Positions 1 to 14,198 are shown, numbered from the stretch's first letter. The stretch: DNA of 64,000 nucleotides from Trogon surrucura (GCA_020746105.1 CM036632.1:1364001-1428000), one strand, 5' to 3'. Program-made: numbers and translations. Notes: generated from the sequence alone by a model not told the origin.

Positions 1-3000
1 TTGTAAAGAGCGAATGGGAAAGGCGGTGGGGGTGAAGGTCGCTGTCTGTCCCGACGGCAGGATGAGGGTGTCAGATCAGACCTCCCTGGCCCTTATTCCT
101 TAACCTGCCTTTGCAGTAAAGAATGAGCTTGTTTTTTCCTATTGAGGGGCTGTTGTTTACTTACACACTGAAGCTAAGTTGGCATCTCTGTTTGCCAAGG
201 CTAAAAATGTCATATTGGAATGTAATGTCAGTTTTTTGCTTTGTGAAGGGCGCAAAAGGCAAAAAAACCATGATTACGGCCATTACCTTTATTTTTTTTT
301 TTGAAGGATAGCATCAACAACGTGCAAGTTGTCATTCTGAATTTGCCCTGCGTTACAGGAACCGTGACCAGTGAACAGGTTCTGTCCTTGCTCTCCAGCT
401 CCTGCCTTTCCCTCAAAAGATTGCATCCCTTTTGGTGATTTGAATGGAGATAATCGAAACAAAGCGTGATGTTCATCAGTCAGCTGCTTCTGCCAGTCTA
501 ACAATAAAATCTATCAGGAGGAGGCTGTGCTCCTTGCGATAGCAGACACAGTCTGCAGCAGCTCTGGCTTTTGACGATCCATAGTGAGCAAGTTCTAGAT
601 CCAGCCCAAGGCTCAGCCAGCCCGTTGCTATTCATTTTATTTTGGAATCCTACCTGCACATCAGACCGTGCCCTTTTTTCTCCTGGCGACAGCAGGGCAA
701 TTCGTGTTCTGCCCGCCTGGACAGCCAGCTCCTCGTCTGGCTCTGTGCAGTGCTATTTTACATGTCTGTGATGAAGCCAGGAGGTCTAGTTGCTATTTTC
801 AAACTGAGGTTTCCAGGGTGGAGTCTGTGGCCGTGGCTGAAGCTTGTGCCCACCTCCCTGGACAGGCATGCTCGTGGTACTTGCAGATCCCCAGCAATGG
901 CCTCTTCACAGCGTCGTTGCAACATCCCCTGGCAGGACCTCGGCCCTGGCTCCCGCAGGATCCGTGCTGTGCGGGGAGGAGGAGGAGGAGGACTCAGATC
1001 CAGAAGGAAAAGATCAGTTTTCCCTCCAGCTTCAGTCGAGGCAGGCAGCGACGCCGCTCCTTCCTCTCCCTGCTGTGGGGGAAGATCCTCTGGACACCTT
1101 TCCCTGCTGGCTCAGGGGTCCTGCTGGGAACGGGTTAAATAGGTTCTGCTACAGCAAAGGCTTCATGGTCAGGGAGCGGTGGGAGTGGCTCGCTCAAAAG
1201 AGGATCTAGGGTGTGGGTTGAGTCCTCCTGGGGGAGGAACCCGAGGAACAGCTAAGCCTGGGAAAGCTAGAGCCCAGACAAATTGTGTTGGCCAAAGTTG
1301 TGAGTTTCTCTCTCAAAGCCACGCCTCGGGAAGGGGGTGGAGTGAGTCTGGCCTGAAGCATGCAGAGTTTTTGGTTTAGCTCGAAAGCGTCGGTGTCGAG
1401 TCCCGTCGGGCACCGCGTGTGGAAGCTGGTCCCCGGGAGTCTGGCCGCCCAGCAAACAGGCCGGGGTGGTTCGCTGGCGGGTGGTGGGGATGTGCCGTGA
1501 CCACGGAGCTGCGCGTCGGCGGGATGCTCCTTTTCGCTGTGTTGCAGCGATGTGAGCTGAGTGTTCCTCTAACAGCTGAAAAACCCCCACGATCGTTCCT
1601 TTTTGTGTATTTGTTTTTGTAGGGCAACCTCGTGTTGCTTGAGAGAGCGCTGTTGAAGTGGCTATTTTTGTACTCCTCTGCTCATCTGCTTGCCTCGCAG
1701 CTGGGCTGGTTGCGTTTCAGGGGTGGAATACAGCTTAGCCTTTCCAAGCACGGCTCGGAAAAACCAGATGTTTCAGTTCCTGTCTCCGCTGCCGAGGCTC
1801 CACATGCCACGTTCCCAACGGTAGGACGTCGGCGCTGGCGCACACGCCCTGCTCTCTGCACGGCGGAGGCTCCGAGGGTTAACTGCGAGGGGAAGCACAT
1901 GCCTCCTCCTCCTCAGCCCCTTCCTGAAGCCCAGTGCCAGCACCCCAGAGCCCTGGACCAGTCAACTGTCCGCTTGGGAACGTTCACGGGTTTTGCCTCA
2001 CGGGTTGCTTCTGTGCTCTGGCTTAATGGTTTTCACGTGCAGAGGCTGCATCTTTGCGAGCGGAGAGAACCATCTGAGCCAGCGCTGGGCGCTCCGGGGA
2101 GTGATAAGAATAATGATCACGGGCCCCGTCCTGCGATGCGTGTGTCACGTTTGCTGTCCTGGGGCTTAGATGAGCTGCAGAGTGGAGAGTCTCTGAGGAA
2201 GATTATGCTTAGTTACGCTTTTTGCTGCCTCAGAGTGTTGCAACTGCATTTCTCCCTTAGGAGGGGGAGTGGGATGGGGGTTTTGAGACAGTGTCTTGCC
2301 TTGTCACCCACGGACAAGGGTGTCTGAAGACCTGGGGAGAGGATCCGTGCTCTGCCTGAGCGGGTGCAGACAGCGCCGTGTGGTGCTTGGAGCACGGCAC
2401 TGGCCCTCGGCAGAGGGTTGTGTTTCACCCCTCCCCAGATGAAAAGGGTTGGAAAGCCTTCTGGAAAGAGTGAGTTTGCAGAAGGAAGGAGTCTGGATGT
2501 GGAAAGAGCGATCAGCTGGCACCTTCAAGATTTTGTATTACTCTACCACCTCCGGGATCTCGTGGCTTAAAAGAGACAGCTCATACCCGAGACCTGCAGG
2601 TGGTCCGAGCAGTCCTGCAAAACTCAGAATACAGGCCCTCGTTTTTGAGGTGTTAGCTGAGCCGCTGCCATTCCGGTCTCACAAATGATTCCAGCAGCCC
2701 GTGCAGTGACTCCTCGGTGATTTGTGTCGTGGAACTGCCCGTGCACCTAAGCGTAGCCCAATTAAAAAGAAATCTCCTCTTATTTCCTAAAACAAAAACA
2801 AAGCACTCATCTGAAATATGATGGAGGGCGATTCCCTGGGAGAAGCGTTTCCATCGGAAAATATCTTGGCTCCCGACCAGCCCCGTGTAAAGCTGGTGTA
2901 GTCCACGGCTCGTTTTTGCTACCTGGGTGATTTTCTAGAAGGCTGTTACATAAGCAACAAGCTGGTGAAGCCATTCCTCAAGATCCCTTCTCAGCTGCTT

Positions 3001-6000
3001 CACTACTTGGTAAAAAAAGGTTCCGTGTCCTCCTGGACTCAAGGGGCGACTGCAAGTTAAGAGCCACTGAAATGAAGAGAGCAACGTTGGCCAGAGATTC
3101 ATAAGTAATGAATTAAATCTGTGCAGAGCAAAGGTTCCTATCAGAGTGTGGGAACGTTATTTTCCTCCTACAGAGGGAAAACATGAAGTCACTGGCTTTA
3201 TAGACTGAAGTCTGCCTGGATTTGCAGCCTCTGATCGCATGGATCAGTGCAAAGTTTGTATCAGAAGTCTTAAAAAATTTAGTGTAGACAAAACGGAGGC
3301 GATAAGCCGAAAGCTGGAAGAGGCCAAGGGTTAGACTGTTAGTCTCAGCTGCATTAAGAAAATTCTCTGTAGCTGGTATGTGTGGTGGATTGTGCTCATG
3401 CCAGCAGCAAGCAGTGTCTTCACTTAAAAAAAAAAAAAAAAAAAAAAAAAGGAAAAAGAAAAGTGCTGCCCCTGTGTGCAGTGAATCTGTTAGGGGGCAT
3501 AGCACGTATCAGGGCAGCGCCACGGAAACAAAGCTGAGGCTGGCTGGGTGGTGCTGGAGGCTCTGCGGGACCCACACAACACAACTCCCAAGTTTTAATC
3601 TGGAGAGAAGACACACCCCGTTTTTTGCAGGGAGTGCCAGGAGCATCACTGTTTCGTGAATCTGTGTTTCATGCAGCACCAAAGCACTTCGGTAGCCCAA
3701 CAGCCAGACCCGGACCTCTGAGACCCTTGACCCTCGCTGGCTTTCCCTCGCCACTCGTGCATCCCTCAGTCGGCCATTTCTCAAAAGCTTTCTGCTTTTA
3801 CAGTGCTGGCGGGAGAGCAGGCTGTCCAGGTGGCAACGGCACCGTCCTTGGAGGATTTAGTTTCTGATGACATGCACAGATTGCACGGGATGCAGCCGCC
3901 AGCTGAAGTTGCGTTACCTTGGATTTGCTTCGCTTTGGGTGTAGCGACCCGCACCATGCACCAGTCGGGAGCGTTACCCTCTGGCATTATTTAGAATTTG
4001 CGGTGTTTGAAGAGGTAATTACAGCTAGCTATCAGATCTCTAAAACAAGAGAGCAGTTCTGCCTTCCTGTGGATTAGCTGTGCCACATCCAAGTCTGTAG
4101 CTCGATCCCATCGCTTCAGAGACAACTGGGAGAGGAGCTGTGTTTGGAAATTAATCTCCAACACCCCCGCTCCCAGAGGACGCAAAGCTTCCCCTGAAGT
4201 AGACGCGCTCTCTCTGGCTGTTTGGGAAAGACATTTCATTAGTCATTGGAAAGTCCTGGATCTTTTGACGGCCTTAGTCCAGATCTCTTCTTGCAGGTGA
4301 GTGGTCTGGTTGGCAACTTGGAGCAGCCTGACCACAATTCCTGCTTGTTCCCAGAGAGAAGGGACGTGGCGGTGGAGCTGCTGGTCTCTTTATCGACTTG
4401 CCGTGGAACTTGCTGAATTCTGCAGCAGCCGTGGCTTCAGGCCAGGATTTGCTTCCCGCTCTGTCCTCCTCCCCTCCGCAATCAGGGAACTGAAGTGTGT
4501 ACCTTAGCTTGGGAAGAAAGCCGAGCTACTGGGGGCAGTGTTGTCTAACAGCTGGAACGCAGAGGGGAGCGCGGGACTTTCTTGGTTTTGTTTTCAGTTC
4601 TGATCTTGGTTGTGTGGGCTGGGCTGTCCTTGATTCATCTGCACTCAGTCTCCCCTGCCTGAGCGGTGGGGCTGCTGTTTCCTTGCCTCGCGGGAGTGCT
4701 GCAGTGGTTATTTATGGGAATTAAATGTGTGTGGAGGGCCTAAATGCTTGGCTGCTGGATAAATGCCCTGGATTTCTAACTCCTGCTTGCTTGTGCTCTG
4801 CCACCCTCCCGAGAAGGCGGCAAAGTTTTTTCTTTTATCAGCTCTTGGGAAGCTGGATCTTCACTCTGCGAGGTAAATGGCAGCAAACCACACACTCATT
4901 TTGTCAGGCTTGTTGGTAACCTTGGTCCTGCCTTCCTACCTCTGCTTGTGCTTTGACCCCTTCTCGCCATCGTCCCCTGAACGACACACTCAACCTTCTG
5001 CTTCGCTGGTACGCACCGTGTGGCAGGGACTGAAGGCAGCAGGGTTTCACAGTGCCCTCTGAGCTGGAGAATCATTCATTTTTCTTCTAACACATCTGCA
5101 TAAAGAAAAGTTTCGTTTGCTGCCTGACTCTATTTTTTGTTTCGAGGCAGCGCCATCAGTTTCCCAGAGACGTCCCAGCCCCAAATGGGAGCTCGGCACT
5201 GACTCCAGCCCATGGTGCCAGCTCCTGAGAGAATCACAGAATCATATGTGTTCCCTCTCCACGTGTTCCCCCTCCTCCAGGAACCGTTGCAGCTCCCCAG
5301 GCACATTTCATTTCAGGCAGGTGCCGCTTTACCTCAGCTGGGCGCCGTTTTAATCTCGCTGGCTGCTGTCGTGCTTGAGCCGCGGGGTAGCTCCTGCCTT
5401 CTTGTGCCATTTCCCCCCTCCCAGGTCGGCCGGCCCACGCCTCCGGGGATGTGGCAGGCAGGTCTCTGTGGTGGCAGCTGCCTGACCCTCTTCCTCGTGG
5501 CCACCGTGGTGCCCATCACGGCGCGGTGCGGGCTCAAGATCAGGCGGTCGGTAGCTCTGGCTGTAGCACGTACTACAAGATCCCCACTGTTTGTTGGTTG
5601 CCTAACGATGGCTGATCAGAGGGAGGGGAGACTGGCCCTTTCCTCCTCCTTAGGGGTGCGTTTGGGTATTGCCACTGGGGCTTGGAGGATGCTCTGGTCC
5701 TCGTCTAATCACACTGCGCACGGGGCTCAAAGAGCCGTGTCCTCGCTGTGCTGCCACCACTGCGGCCGCGAGCACGGCCTTCCAGAGGGACGGCTTCTGT
5801 CTTTTTTTTATGACACGAAATGCATTTCGGCAGCATTTTTTTGTTTCTTTATTGAATCTAGAGCAAAAGAAAAAAAGAAAAAAAGCCCTCGGCAGGAGCT
5901 TGAGCTTACTGTTGGGATGAGACACAGGCACGTGGCAGGGATGGGTCCCAATTCTCCTCCTGGCTGCAACGCGACTTCTGCACATTTCTTTTAACTTGTT

Positions 6001-6854
6001 GGGGTCCTAATTCTTGCCGGCTCACGGGCTGTCTGGCAGCAGCGAAGCCGCTGGTGGCCGCCTTGGGGGAGATAAGGGTGTGCAGTCAGTGGCAGCGCTG
6101 GGTGTCAGAGGATCGGCGTGGGGACAAACGCAGGTGTCTGGTGTGACCACGAGAACGGTCCCGCCAAATTTGTCTTATAGGTGAGAGTCTTGGCGTCGCA
6201 ACTCAGGTCCTGGCTTCCTTAGAGGAAAGTTTTAGTCCTTCCCACCTGCCGTTTCGGATGCACCATGTTGTACGGAGTGAGGGCTGCTCTTCAATCCAGG
6301 CTGTGAAATACCCTGGCTCTCGTACCGCAGGGTTTCTGCCTCTTGGGGTCCTGGGTGTCCACGTGTTTCAGGTCTCCATATACCGTTCTAGCTGGTGTCT
6401 CCCTGCCCCGAGCGTGCACCGTCAGGGTCCTGCTGCTCAACAGTCACCCATTGTGGGTGCACGGGTGGCTCAGCACCACTAATTGATGAAACCCAGGCGT
6501 GGCGGTGGGACTGCGAGAGCCGTTCACTCACGTGCTGCTCTCTGTGCCTGGGACTTTGGTGACAAGTTGCTTTCAGCAGATACCTGTAAAATTCTTCTCC
6601 TAGTGGGAAGGAATTATGAAGTTTCCATGCTGGACCCAAAACCTTTCTGTCCTGACGGCAGAGCAGAGCTTTCAGGCCTTCTCGTTTGCTCCTAGTGATT
6701 GGGTGGTGAAGAAACTTTTCATATGTAGCGGCACCAGAATACGCAGTTTAAATGCAGAGGCTCCATTGTATCTGTATTGCATGGTACCATAGTATGTGTG
6801 GGTTTGCAGACAAGACCCAGAGCTCTAAGAATTGTTTTTTTCTGTGTTGTACTG
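1..6854. other. Non-coding stretch, nothing identified
   Basis: Unique-looking sequence with only chance open frames. The longest, 231 codons at 1632-2327 and 260 codons at 5212-5994, have low-complexity, Pro/Ser/Arg-rich translations without domains. It contains a 25-base A run (3426-3450) and an A-rich patch near 5860-5886. At 5226-5245 a short stretch resembles the CR1 terminal motif, but nothing beside it supports a CR1 copy. Confidence 0.6.
3426..3450. repeat. Poly(A) run, 25 bases
   Basis: An uninterrupted run of 25 A followed by an AG-rich tail. No target-site duplication or retrocopy was recognised beside it, so it is scored as a simple homopolymer. Confidence 0.9.
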
Positions 6855-7095
6855 TGAGCCCTGGGCAGGATTGAGACCTTGTGGTGCTGGGTACTATAGA
6901 CAAGCACACCGAGTAACAGACCTTATTCTCAGGATCTTACCATAAAAACAGGCAGCGCAGAAGAAAAGAGAAGAGTTCCTGGTTTTCAGCTGGGTAAGGC
7001 TGTAAAAGCTTTATGCTCACCAAAAATAAAGGAGTTACCTGAGGTCATACAGGGAGTTTATTCAAGCCCGACACCGAGCCCTCCCAGTCTTCTGA
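6855..7095. repeat. Eroded ancient amniote interspersed repeat (MIR or CR1/L3-like 3' end)
   Basis: From recalled consensus patterns, the order of degraded blocks fits a widespread old amniote repeat: a GTGCTGGGTACTATA-like block, a block derived from 'acagtccctgccctcaaggagcttacaat', then an AGTGACTTGCCCAAGGTCACACAGGGAGT-like block near 7035-7060 and a CCTCCCAGTCT end. Strongly diverged, so the exact family is uncertain. Confidence 0.5.
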
Positions 7096-8884
7096 GGTGC
7101 AGCTGAGTGTGATAAGCACGTGGGTTTGCACGTGTGCGTGGGGCCAATCTGCCGAGAGGATCTCGCGGTGTGAGGTGACTGTAATACGGGGCGTGCATCC
7201 AGCTGCTGCTGCTCTGGAGCACCTTCAGACAGGCAGAGCTGCCTTCACTGTCTTGTCCCAGTCCCAAAGACAGCACAGCACAGCTTAGGTGTGGTTCATT
7301 TTGGAGTGGGGAGAGCAACACCTCGCCGTCGTATCCTTTCCCTGCCCCGTGAAGAGCTGTCCTGGCACCAGCCCCTGCTCCTGGTGCTCGTGGAGGTCCT
7401 GCCTCCGCAGGCTTCGTGTAGAGACCGTTCCTCCGCGGTGACCTCCAGGCAGCACAGGGTTCGTTTGGGCAAATTCGGTGTGACGAGAGGAACGACGCTC
7501 CGTCGTGAATTTGCGCCGGGTTCTGGTTTAATCATTACTGCGCTTAATGTGTTTCCACTCAAAGCTAGAACCGTCCGCGTCAGCTGACGGCTCTGCGAGC
7601 AAAACCAGCGGCGTGTCAGGGGTTGGCATGGCTTTGCTTACCCGGAACCGGGCTTTCTGCGAGGCACGAGGGAGTGGAGAGCAATGGTTAATAGGCAGGA
7701 TGGAGTTAATCATTCACTGAATTCCTTAGCTACAGACTCTCTCCTCAGTAGGGTTTGGGGTTTTTTTTTGGTGCATTGCTGGAGAGGAAATCGGGGTATG
7801 TGAAGCAAAACTGTACTTAAGAAGTCACAGTAGCCTGGTGTGTGTAGGATTTCTTGCCTTTTGCTGAGGGGTGGAGCTCCCCCGTGGCAGAGACGGTTGA
7901 ATAAACTGATAGAGCTGAGAAGCGCTGGCAAATTTGATATATTTGCACCCTTCCCTTTGGATGCTTGGGCCAGAGATTGAAGAACAAAATGTTTGGCTTT
8001 CCACCTGCCTGAGAGCCAGGGCAAAGATCGGTGTTTTTCTCGCAGCACCAGCACCCCGAACAGAAATGGGAAAACTTATCTTAATTAATAAAATCGCAAG
8101 GATGCAATTACTTACATGAGGCTGTCCCTGCCAGCCAAAACTTGAGTCAACTACCTCTTGTAAATCTTGAGATTAAAAAGAAACCAAAAAAAGGCCAGAT
8201 ATTGTTGCCTTCTGGGTTTTGAGCCTGAAGTCCCATGCAGGAGACATTTGGAGGCATCTGTACCAGTAAGGAGATCTAGCAGAAAAAAAAAAAAAAAAAG
8301 GCTTCAGCAAAATAAAAGAGAAAGAAGAAGAAATTATAATTAGTGTCATGATTCCAAGAGACAGCTTTAGGAAACTCATCACTTCTTTTACAGCAGGGCT
8401 GAGTATATATTTTAATTCCCTTTGGGCCTAGAAGTGGATCATCAGGAGCCACATCAAGAGCCTGAGACCAGATACAGGAGTTGGTTAGGAATCAAATGAA
8501 GTCAATACAACCTTTGAGGGTGCTAAAGAGGCAGCTGAGATCTTGAGGGTCATTTTTAGAGGATTTATCGTGTCGTCAGATGGATTGTACGACGTTTCTG
8601 CAGTTTAGAGGTAAATATTTAATCTGTAGGTAACCCAAAGCTGAACTGAATACTCTACCAGACGGAGCTAGCCTTCGATCCAGGAATCTGAGTCTGCCAT
8701 CCTCTCCCTCCCAGCCCTGATTCGCCTCAAACACCTCTCAGACCTCGAGAAATTTTATCACTCAGTGTCTGGCTTTTGCGCCTTTGTGAGGCAAAGGAGT
8801 GGTTGGAGAGTTGGGGCTGGTGGTTACTGGGTGGTTGCAGGGTTGGGGATGGGATGTGCCCGACTGACAGATGTACTGCCTTCA
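7096..8884. other. Non-coding stretch, nothing identified
   Basis: No supported gene. Contains a 17-base A run at 8283-8299. The open frames are short and lack domain features. Confidence 0.6.
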
Positions 8885-9203
8885 CAGAATCACTGAACTG
8901 TTGAGGCTGGAAGAGCCCTCTGAGATCACCAAGTCCAGCCGATGTCCCAACACCCCCACATGGGCCAGAGCACGGCACCATGTGCCACATCCAGCCTCTC
9001 TTTGAACCCCCCTCCCAGGGACGGTGACTCCCTCCTGCCCTGGGCAGAGCATCCCAGTGCCTGAGCACCCTCTCCGTGAGGAAGGGCTGCCTGAGACCCA
9101 ACCTGAACCTCCCCTGATGCGGTTTCAGGCCGGGCCCTCTCGTCCTGTCACTGGGTGCCCGGGAGAAGAGCCCGACCCCACCTGACCCCCTGTCTTCCTC
9201 AGA
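8885..9203 (-). mobile_element. CR1 LINE 3' fragment
   Basis: Begins with the reverse complement of a CR1 terminus (cagaatcactgaactgttga) and continues through blocks typical of CR1 ORF2 end and 3' UTR read in antisense: gagatcaccaagtccagcc, the GACGGTGACTCC region, gaggaagggctgcctgagac and the GTGCCCGGGAGAAGAG block. The element is therefore on the minus strand and 5' truncated, as most CR1 copies are. CR1 is the dominant LINE of birds and reptiles. Confidence 0.85.
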
Positions 9204-11312
9204 ACCCAAGAGATGTGACTGGGGTTCAGGTTCAGGGTGTATTTAGTGGGCAGCGCCAAGTTCAAGGGAAGGATTGAATGGGAAGGGCAAGTTCCTCCAA
9301 GACTTCGTTTTCAGAGGCCTCTTCCATTCTTCCAGCCTCACCTTCTCCATGTGCTTGACAGGGCTGTCGTATCTTTCTCGTGCTTTCCCAGGACTCTGGT
9401 GAAAAATGGTGATTTGGAACCTGACTGTGATGCGCCTCGTAGCAAAGCTCACAGGGTGGTTGAGCTGAGTGCCGTAAGCCCACGCCAGGAGTACGTCAGT
9501 AGAACAGATTGAGACTCTCCTGTGCCAGTAGGGCTTGGGAGCCGGGGGGTGCCAAGTCTAGGGGCTCGTGCCAGCCCCTGGGGTGTCTGCACATAACAGA
9601 CGTTGATGGATTGCTTGTGCAGCTGATTGTCTCCAATTTGAAACTACAACCCCTAATTGCTCAGTGTAAGTTACCCGGGCTCCCCACGTGGAATCTCATT
9701 AGGCAGAGAGCAGCAGGAGCATTTTAAAGTGTGTTTGGTGATACGTCGAACTGAAGAAGATTTGTCTAAGAGTACAAGTGCCATTAGATGGGGAAATCTT
9801 GCTGTAGTTCTGTTCCCCACCTCTGAGCCAGCAGTTGTACCATTGGGGCTGTTTCCACATCAGGAACGGTAGGTTCTTACAAGGAAAGGATGGATTTAAT
9901 TTGCTCACAGTTTCTTGCACGGCCTTTTTTGAGATTATTTTAAGGTCCCAGGTAGGATGAACCAACTGGCTGTGCCCAGGATCCTCTGGGAGCTGCCATT
10001 GTGCAGGGAGGGGCTCCTGGAACTGGCTCGGTGGTTGCATTTGTTGGGAAGTCTCTCCCATTTCCCTCCATGCCATTAGTGATGTTCCCAACCCAGTTTG
10101 GCTCCTCCATCAAGATGAAGCCACAGTCTGGCAAGGAGCAGGAGAGAATTCTGAAATCACCCGAATCCACGGTTCAGAGCCATCCGGTTGTGAAAGACTT
10201 TCCCTCCTCGGGAAAAGTGCTGGTTCCACGGGATGTTTCTTAAACACTCTCCTGGGCAGAGTCACCTTTCTCTAACTTCTGTGGCAGCGACTTGCAGCTC
10301 TTCATCTTTTTCCTTCTGCCATTCTCTCCTAGCCTGCCCCGGCTGCCCTTTGTCTGGAAGCAAGCTGTATTTACACCACTCCCGTGTGCTCACCGAGTCG
10401 GGGAACGCAGCAGCTTGTCCCTGCCCCTCTTCAATCACAGATTTGCTGCTGGTGAACTCTTGGCCCTGCTCCGTGCAGATCCAGCACAGCGTTTAACACT
10501 CACCTATTACTCTGCTGCTCTGTTTGGCTCTCCTGTCTGCTGTGACAGGCAGATGGAGCCAAAAAAAAAAACCGAAATGAGAATGAAAAATAACCCAGTT
10601 GGTGTTAGTCATGCTGCAGAATGTGTTAGCAGTTCAACAGTTGCCTTAAACACCTAGTAGGATCCAATTTAAGCCCATAAAAGCGAGGAAGTCCGGACTT
10701 GGAGCCTGTTCTTCTACCTGTGTAAGCAGCCATGCATGTACTAACTGTGGCATGAGCAGCCTGGGATGGTGTTGCGATTTTTTTTTTCTACTCTGTTGAA
10801 CAATTGTCATTTGTTTCTAAGGATTTGATTTTATTGCTCCTCCTATTTCACACAGCAGGAAATCGGAAAAAAAAAAAAAAGCATCCTGAACGCACGAGAC
10901 AGAGATGCAAATTTTCATTTGCTCAGGTTATGCTGGGTGTAGGAGCCGGGACTGAGGTAGCTTTGCAAAGCTTTTATAACCTTCGGTGATCCGAATGGAA
11001 TAAAAATACATCCAATCCACGCACGGGCATTTACAACCCAGGCCTGAGCGTGGGCGAGTCACGGGTATCTCGTTTAGAGTGCCTTGCCCTCCTTTGCTTC
11101 ATCTGCTCTGAACGTCGGCGTGAGCTGGGAAGCTGCCCTGCCGGGGAAGGACCCAAAACGCCTCAGAAACTTCAGAGTCAGCCCTCGCTCTCCCCACGGC
11201 TCTCCTTCTGAGGCCATCACAAGAGTCTCAGCCCCTCGGTGAGGAGCGAGGACAGAGCTTTGCCAACATCCCGCCACATCGCTGGGCAGCAGAGCCGCAG
11301 CTCAGCTCGCCC

Positions 11313-11334
11313 TGTGTGTGTGTGTGTGTGTGTG
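11313..11334. repeat. (TG)11 microsatellite
   Basis: Eleven uninterrupted TG dinucleotides. A simple and probably length-polymorphic marker. Confidence 0.95.
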
Positions 11335-14198
11335 CAAACTGGGAGGACTGGGCGGTGGGAAGCGTTTGCCAGACATGGCAGGCAGCTCTCTGAGTTTTCT
11401 TGGCAGGAGGGTGTGGAAAATGTTGGAAAGGAAAGACGGCGCGCAGGCGGTCTGCAGCTCAGCCTGCCTCGAGCCCAGACGTGTGCGCGGGGCTGGGGGG
11501 CTCTGCCTCTGTGAAATCTCTCTTCGTTTGCTGCTGGACTTAGAATCCCTACGTGCTCCTCATTTGCTTTCCTTTTGCAGGAGACAGTAGCTCCTTGGTA
11601 GCCTTCCAAGGGAGAAGAGGGGGCACAGAGAGTGCTTAATGGGGAAAACCTCGGGGTCCTTGTCTTCCTGAGCCCGCAGACGCAGCACAGAGCTGGGGCG
11701 CAATCAGCTTTTGAATAGGCATGACCGGGCAGCGATCCCAGCACGACTTGGCCGAATCAGGGACTGGTTTTGTCTTTTAGTGCCTGACCCGGGACCTTTG
11801 CTGACCACAGGTGCCCGGACTGTGGTTTGCCCGTCTGCTGGAAAGCCACGTTCCCAGCAGCTCTGCCCCCCCGGGCACGCACGAGGTGCCCGACAGTCTG
11901 TTGGGGCCGAGCTGGGCGTGACAAGGACGTGCTGCCCTAAAGAGAGGCAGCTCTGGCGTTTGTCTCTGTCCCAGAGAGATGTGGGCTCAGTCTCGTCGGC
12001 AGAAAGCAGCGCCTCTCCTCTGACAGGTCTGCAGACGGGTCAGAATCTACTGACCTTTCCATCAGCAGCGTGACGGAGGGTTCGCTTCTTGCTCGGTGGC
12101 ATCCCTGTCCTAGTGCACTGGCGATTGTTTTTTTCCATTTTAAACTCCCCTTTAAGACTGGATTGCACCCTTAAAGAGCCGCGGCTGCCCGTCGGCGGTG
12201 GTTTACGTAATCCCCGCGCGCAGAGCGTGCTTCAGTGAGTTAAGTTGGTGACGTCCTTTTGGATCCCCGAGGAAGAGGGGTGCTATGGAAACGTAACTTC
12301 TTAATATACAGAAATGAAATATGTTATTTTGCTCTTCTGCCTCAGCTTGTGATTACACCGCGGAGCAATTTTTAGCCTTGGCAAGAAGGTGATTTAACAT
12401 AAGACCAAAGACACAGCTCAGCTTGGTGTCTGCTATAAATCCCGAGAAACGATGATGCCGTCTGCGGCTCGGTGTGCCTCGAGAACCGGGCAAGCGCTCT
12501 TTCTGCCAGCAGAGCTGATGTAAGGTCTGATTTATGAATGTGATACTTCTTGACGTTGCTGTGGTGTCCAAGGATTACCGAGGATGTTTACTGAAACCCT
12601 CCAGAGTCTCCATATGGAGCCTGAGAAGGGATCAGACTGAATTTACAAGTTTCTGCTGTGCCAAGCCTGCTCTTGGGAGCCTTCCAGCCTGGGCGGTGCT
12701 GGGAGCAGAGGCCGGGGATGGTGCTGGGTGGGCGCAGAGCAGGCTGGTGCCTCCGCCTGCCGTGGGCGCTCCGGCCACGGGGTTTCGTTGGGCTTGGCTT
12801 CGTCTGGGTTCATGCTCTTCTTTCCATTCTCAACGAAGCGAATTTACGGGTGGTTTGCGTTTTCCGCTAACACCCTCTTGCACAGTCGCCCGTGTGGTTT
12901 TTTTATCTTCAGTTTATGAAGAATAGGGTAGAGTAATCTTGTGTTTAATCATTATATTGAGGCGTAGGTCAAGACAGTTGCCCGAACCTGGAAGCATCAG
13001 GCTCCCCAAAGACTCCTCAGCCAGCACTGTCAGCGTTTCATTTTGGGTAGCACCGTGCAAGAGAGGGGACCTGACTTCGGGGTTTCTATTTTACTCAACA
13101 GAAACAACAAAAAAAGCAATTTGTTCACAGGAGATAAAAAAAAATAAATCTATGAGGTAGAAAGGATGTGACTTTTTTTTTTGTTAATAAACTTCCTGTC
13201 TCTGCTCCAGTGACATCTGCCCCGTTGGTGTCTGTGGTGGTTCGTTTCTCCGTTCTTGGTGCGTGCTTTGACAACCGCGCGGTGGGCTGGGGGTGTCAGA
13301 CAGCAGTAGATGCCTGTCACTGAGGTGAACTGTCAGAGGATCTGTGCCTGGGAACTTCAGAGAAAACCTAAACTGAGGAAAATTTCAGCTGAATAATCAA
13401 GAAAAGGTTTCTGAGAGGAAGAATCAGCCCCGAGGTGGGGAAAGCTCCTTTGCTGCAGCTGTTTGAAACTGGGGTGCCCAGTGAGGGGGGCACAATGGGG
13501 TGCCAAGCTGCTGTGCCAGCCCCAGCACGTGGCTGCGTGGGGAGGAGACGATAATTCCACAGATTTTTACAGTTTGTTGTGCCTGTATGTGCTGACTTGG
13601 GAAAGAAACGGTCTCTTGGCTTTGCAAGAGAGGAGCGGCACGGAGCACAGGCTGCCGCCGGTGAGGTTCACCCGGGGCGCAGAGCCAGCACAGACGTGGC
13701 CCCTGAAACCACTTCAACCTTATTCTGAGGTCTCGAGGGGGACAGGAGTGTTTTGCAGGCCTTGTTCTGGGCTGGTACGAGGGCGAACGCTTAACCCCGG
13801 CGGGCTTTGCCTGGGACTTCTCAGCAGGGCTTGAGCAGATGTAGAAACCAAACCGTGAGCTCCGGGATGGGCCCTGCCTGTTCTGGCTCGTGTGGTTGAG
13901 AAATCGAGGCAGGGCTGGGGGGGCGGTGAAGCAGGGAAGGGATGCTCGCCAGAAAGCAAGAGTAATTAAAAGAAAAAGGGTGGCTGTAGTAGAAGAAAAA
14001 ATGCTGATTGTGAATCATCGACTGTCCGTGACTCTCCCGCTGTAAGAGGTTGAGTGGTCCAGCCTGTGTATTTGTGCTGGCAGTGAGTGATCTCTGCAAT
14101 AACAGCCATGCCCTGCTTAGCCTTGCTACTGTTTGGAGCATCTGTGCCAGGGCTTGTTGGAATCCCCCAGGCAGGCGTTTAGAAGATCTTTTAAAAAT

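Noticed and set aside
1632..2327. 231-codon open frame on + in the upstream region
   Set aside because: No domain, no codon bias, and no splice or promoter context; typical of GC-rich non-coding DNA.
5226..5245. CR1-like terminal motif (agaatcacagaatcata)
   Set aside because: Only about 17 bases match the terminus and the flanks show no CR1 body in either direction.
5212..5994. 260-codon open frame on +
   Set aside because: Translation is a mix of low-complexity pieces including an A-rich run read as Lys; no domain.
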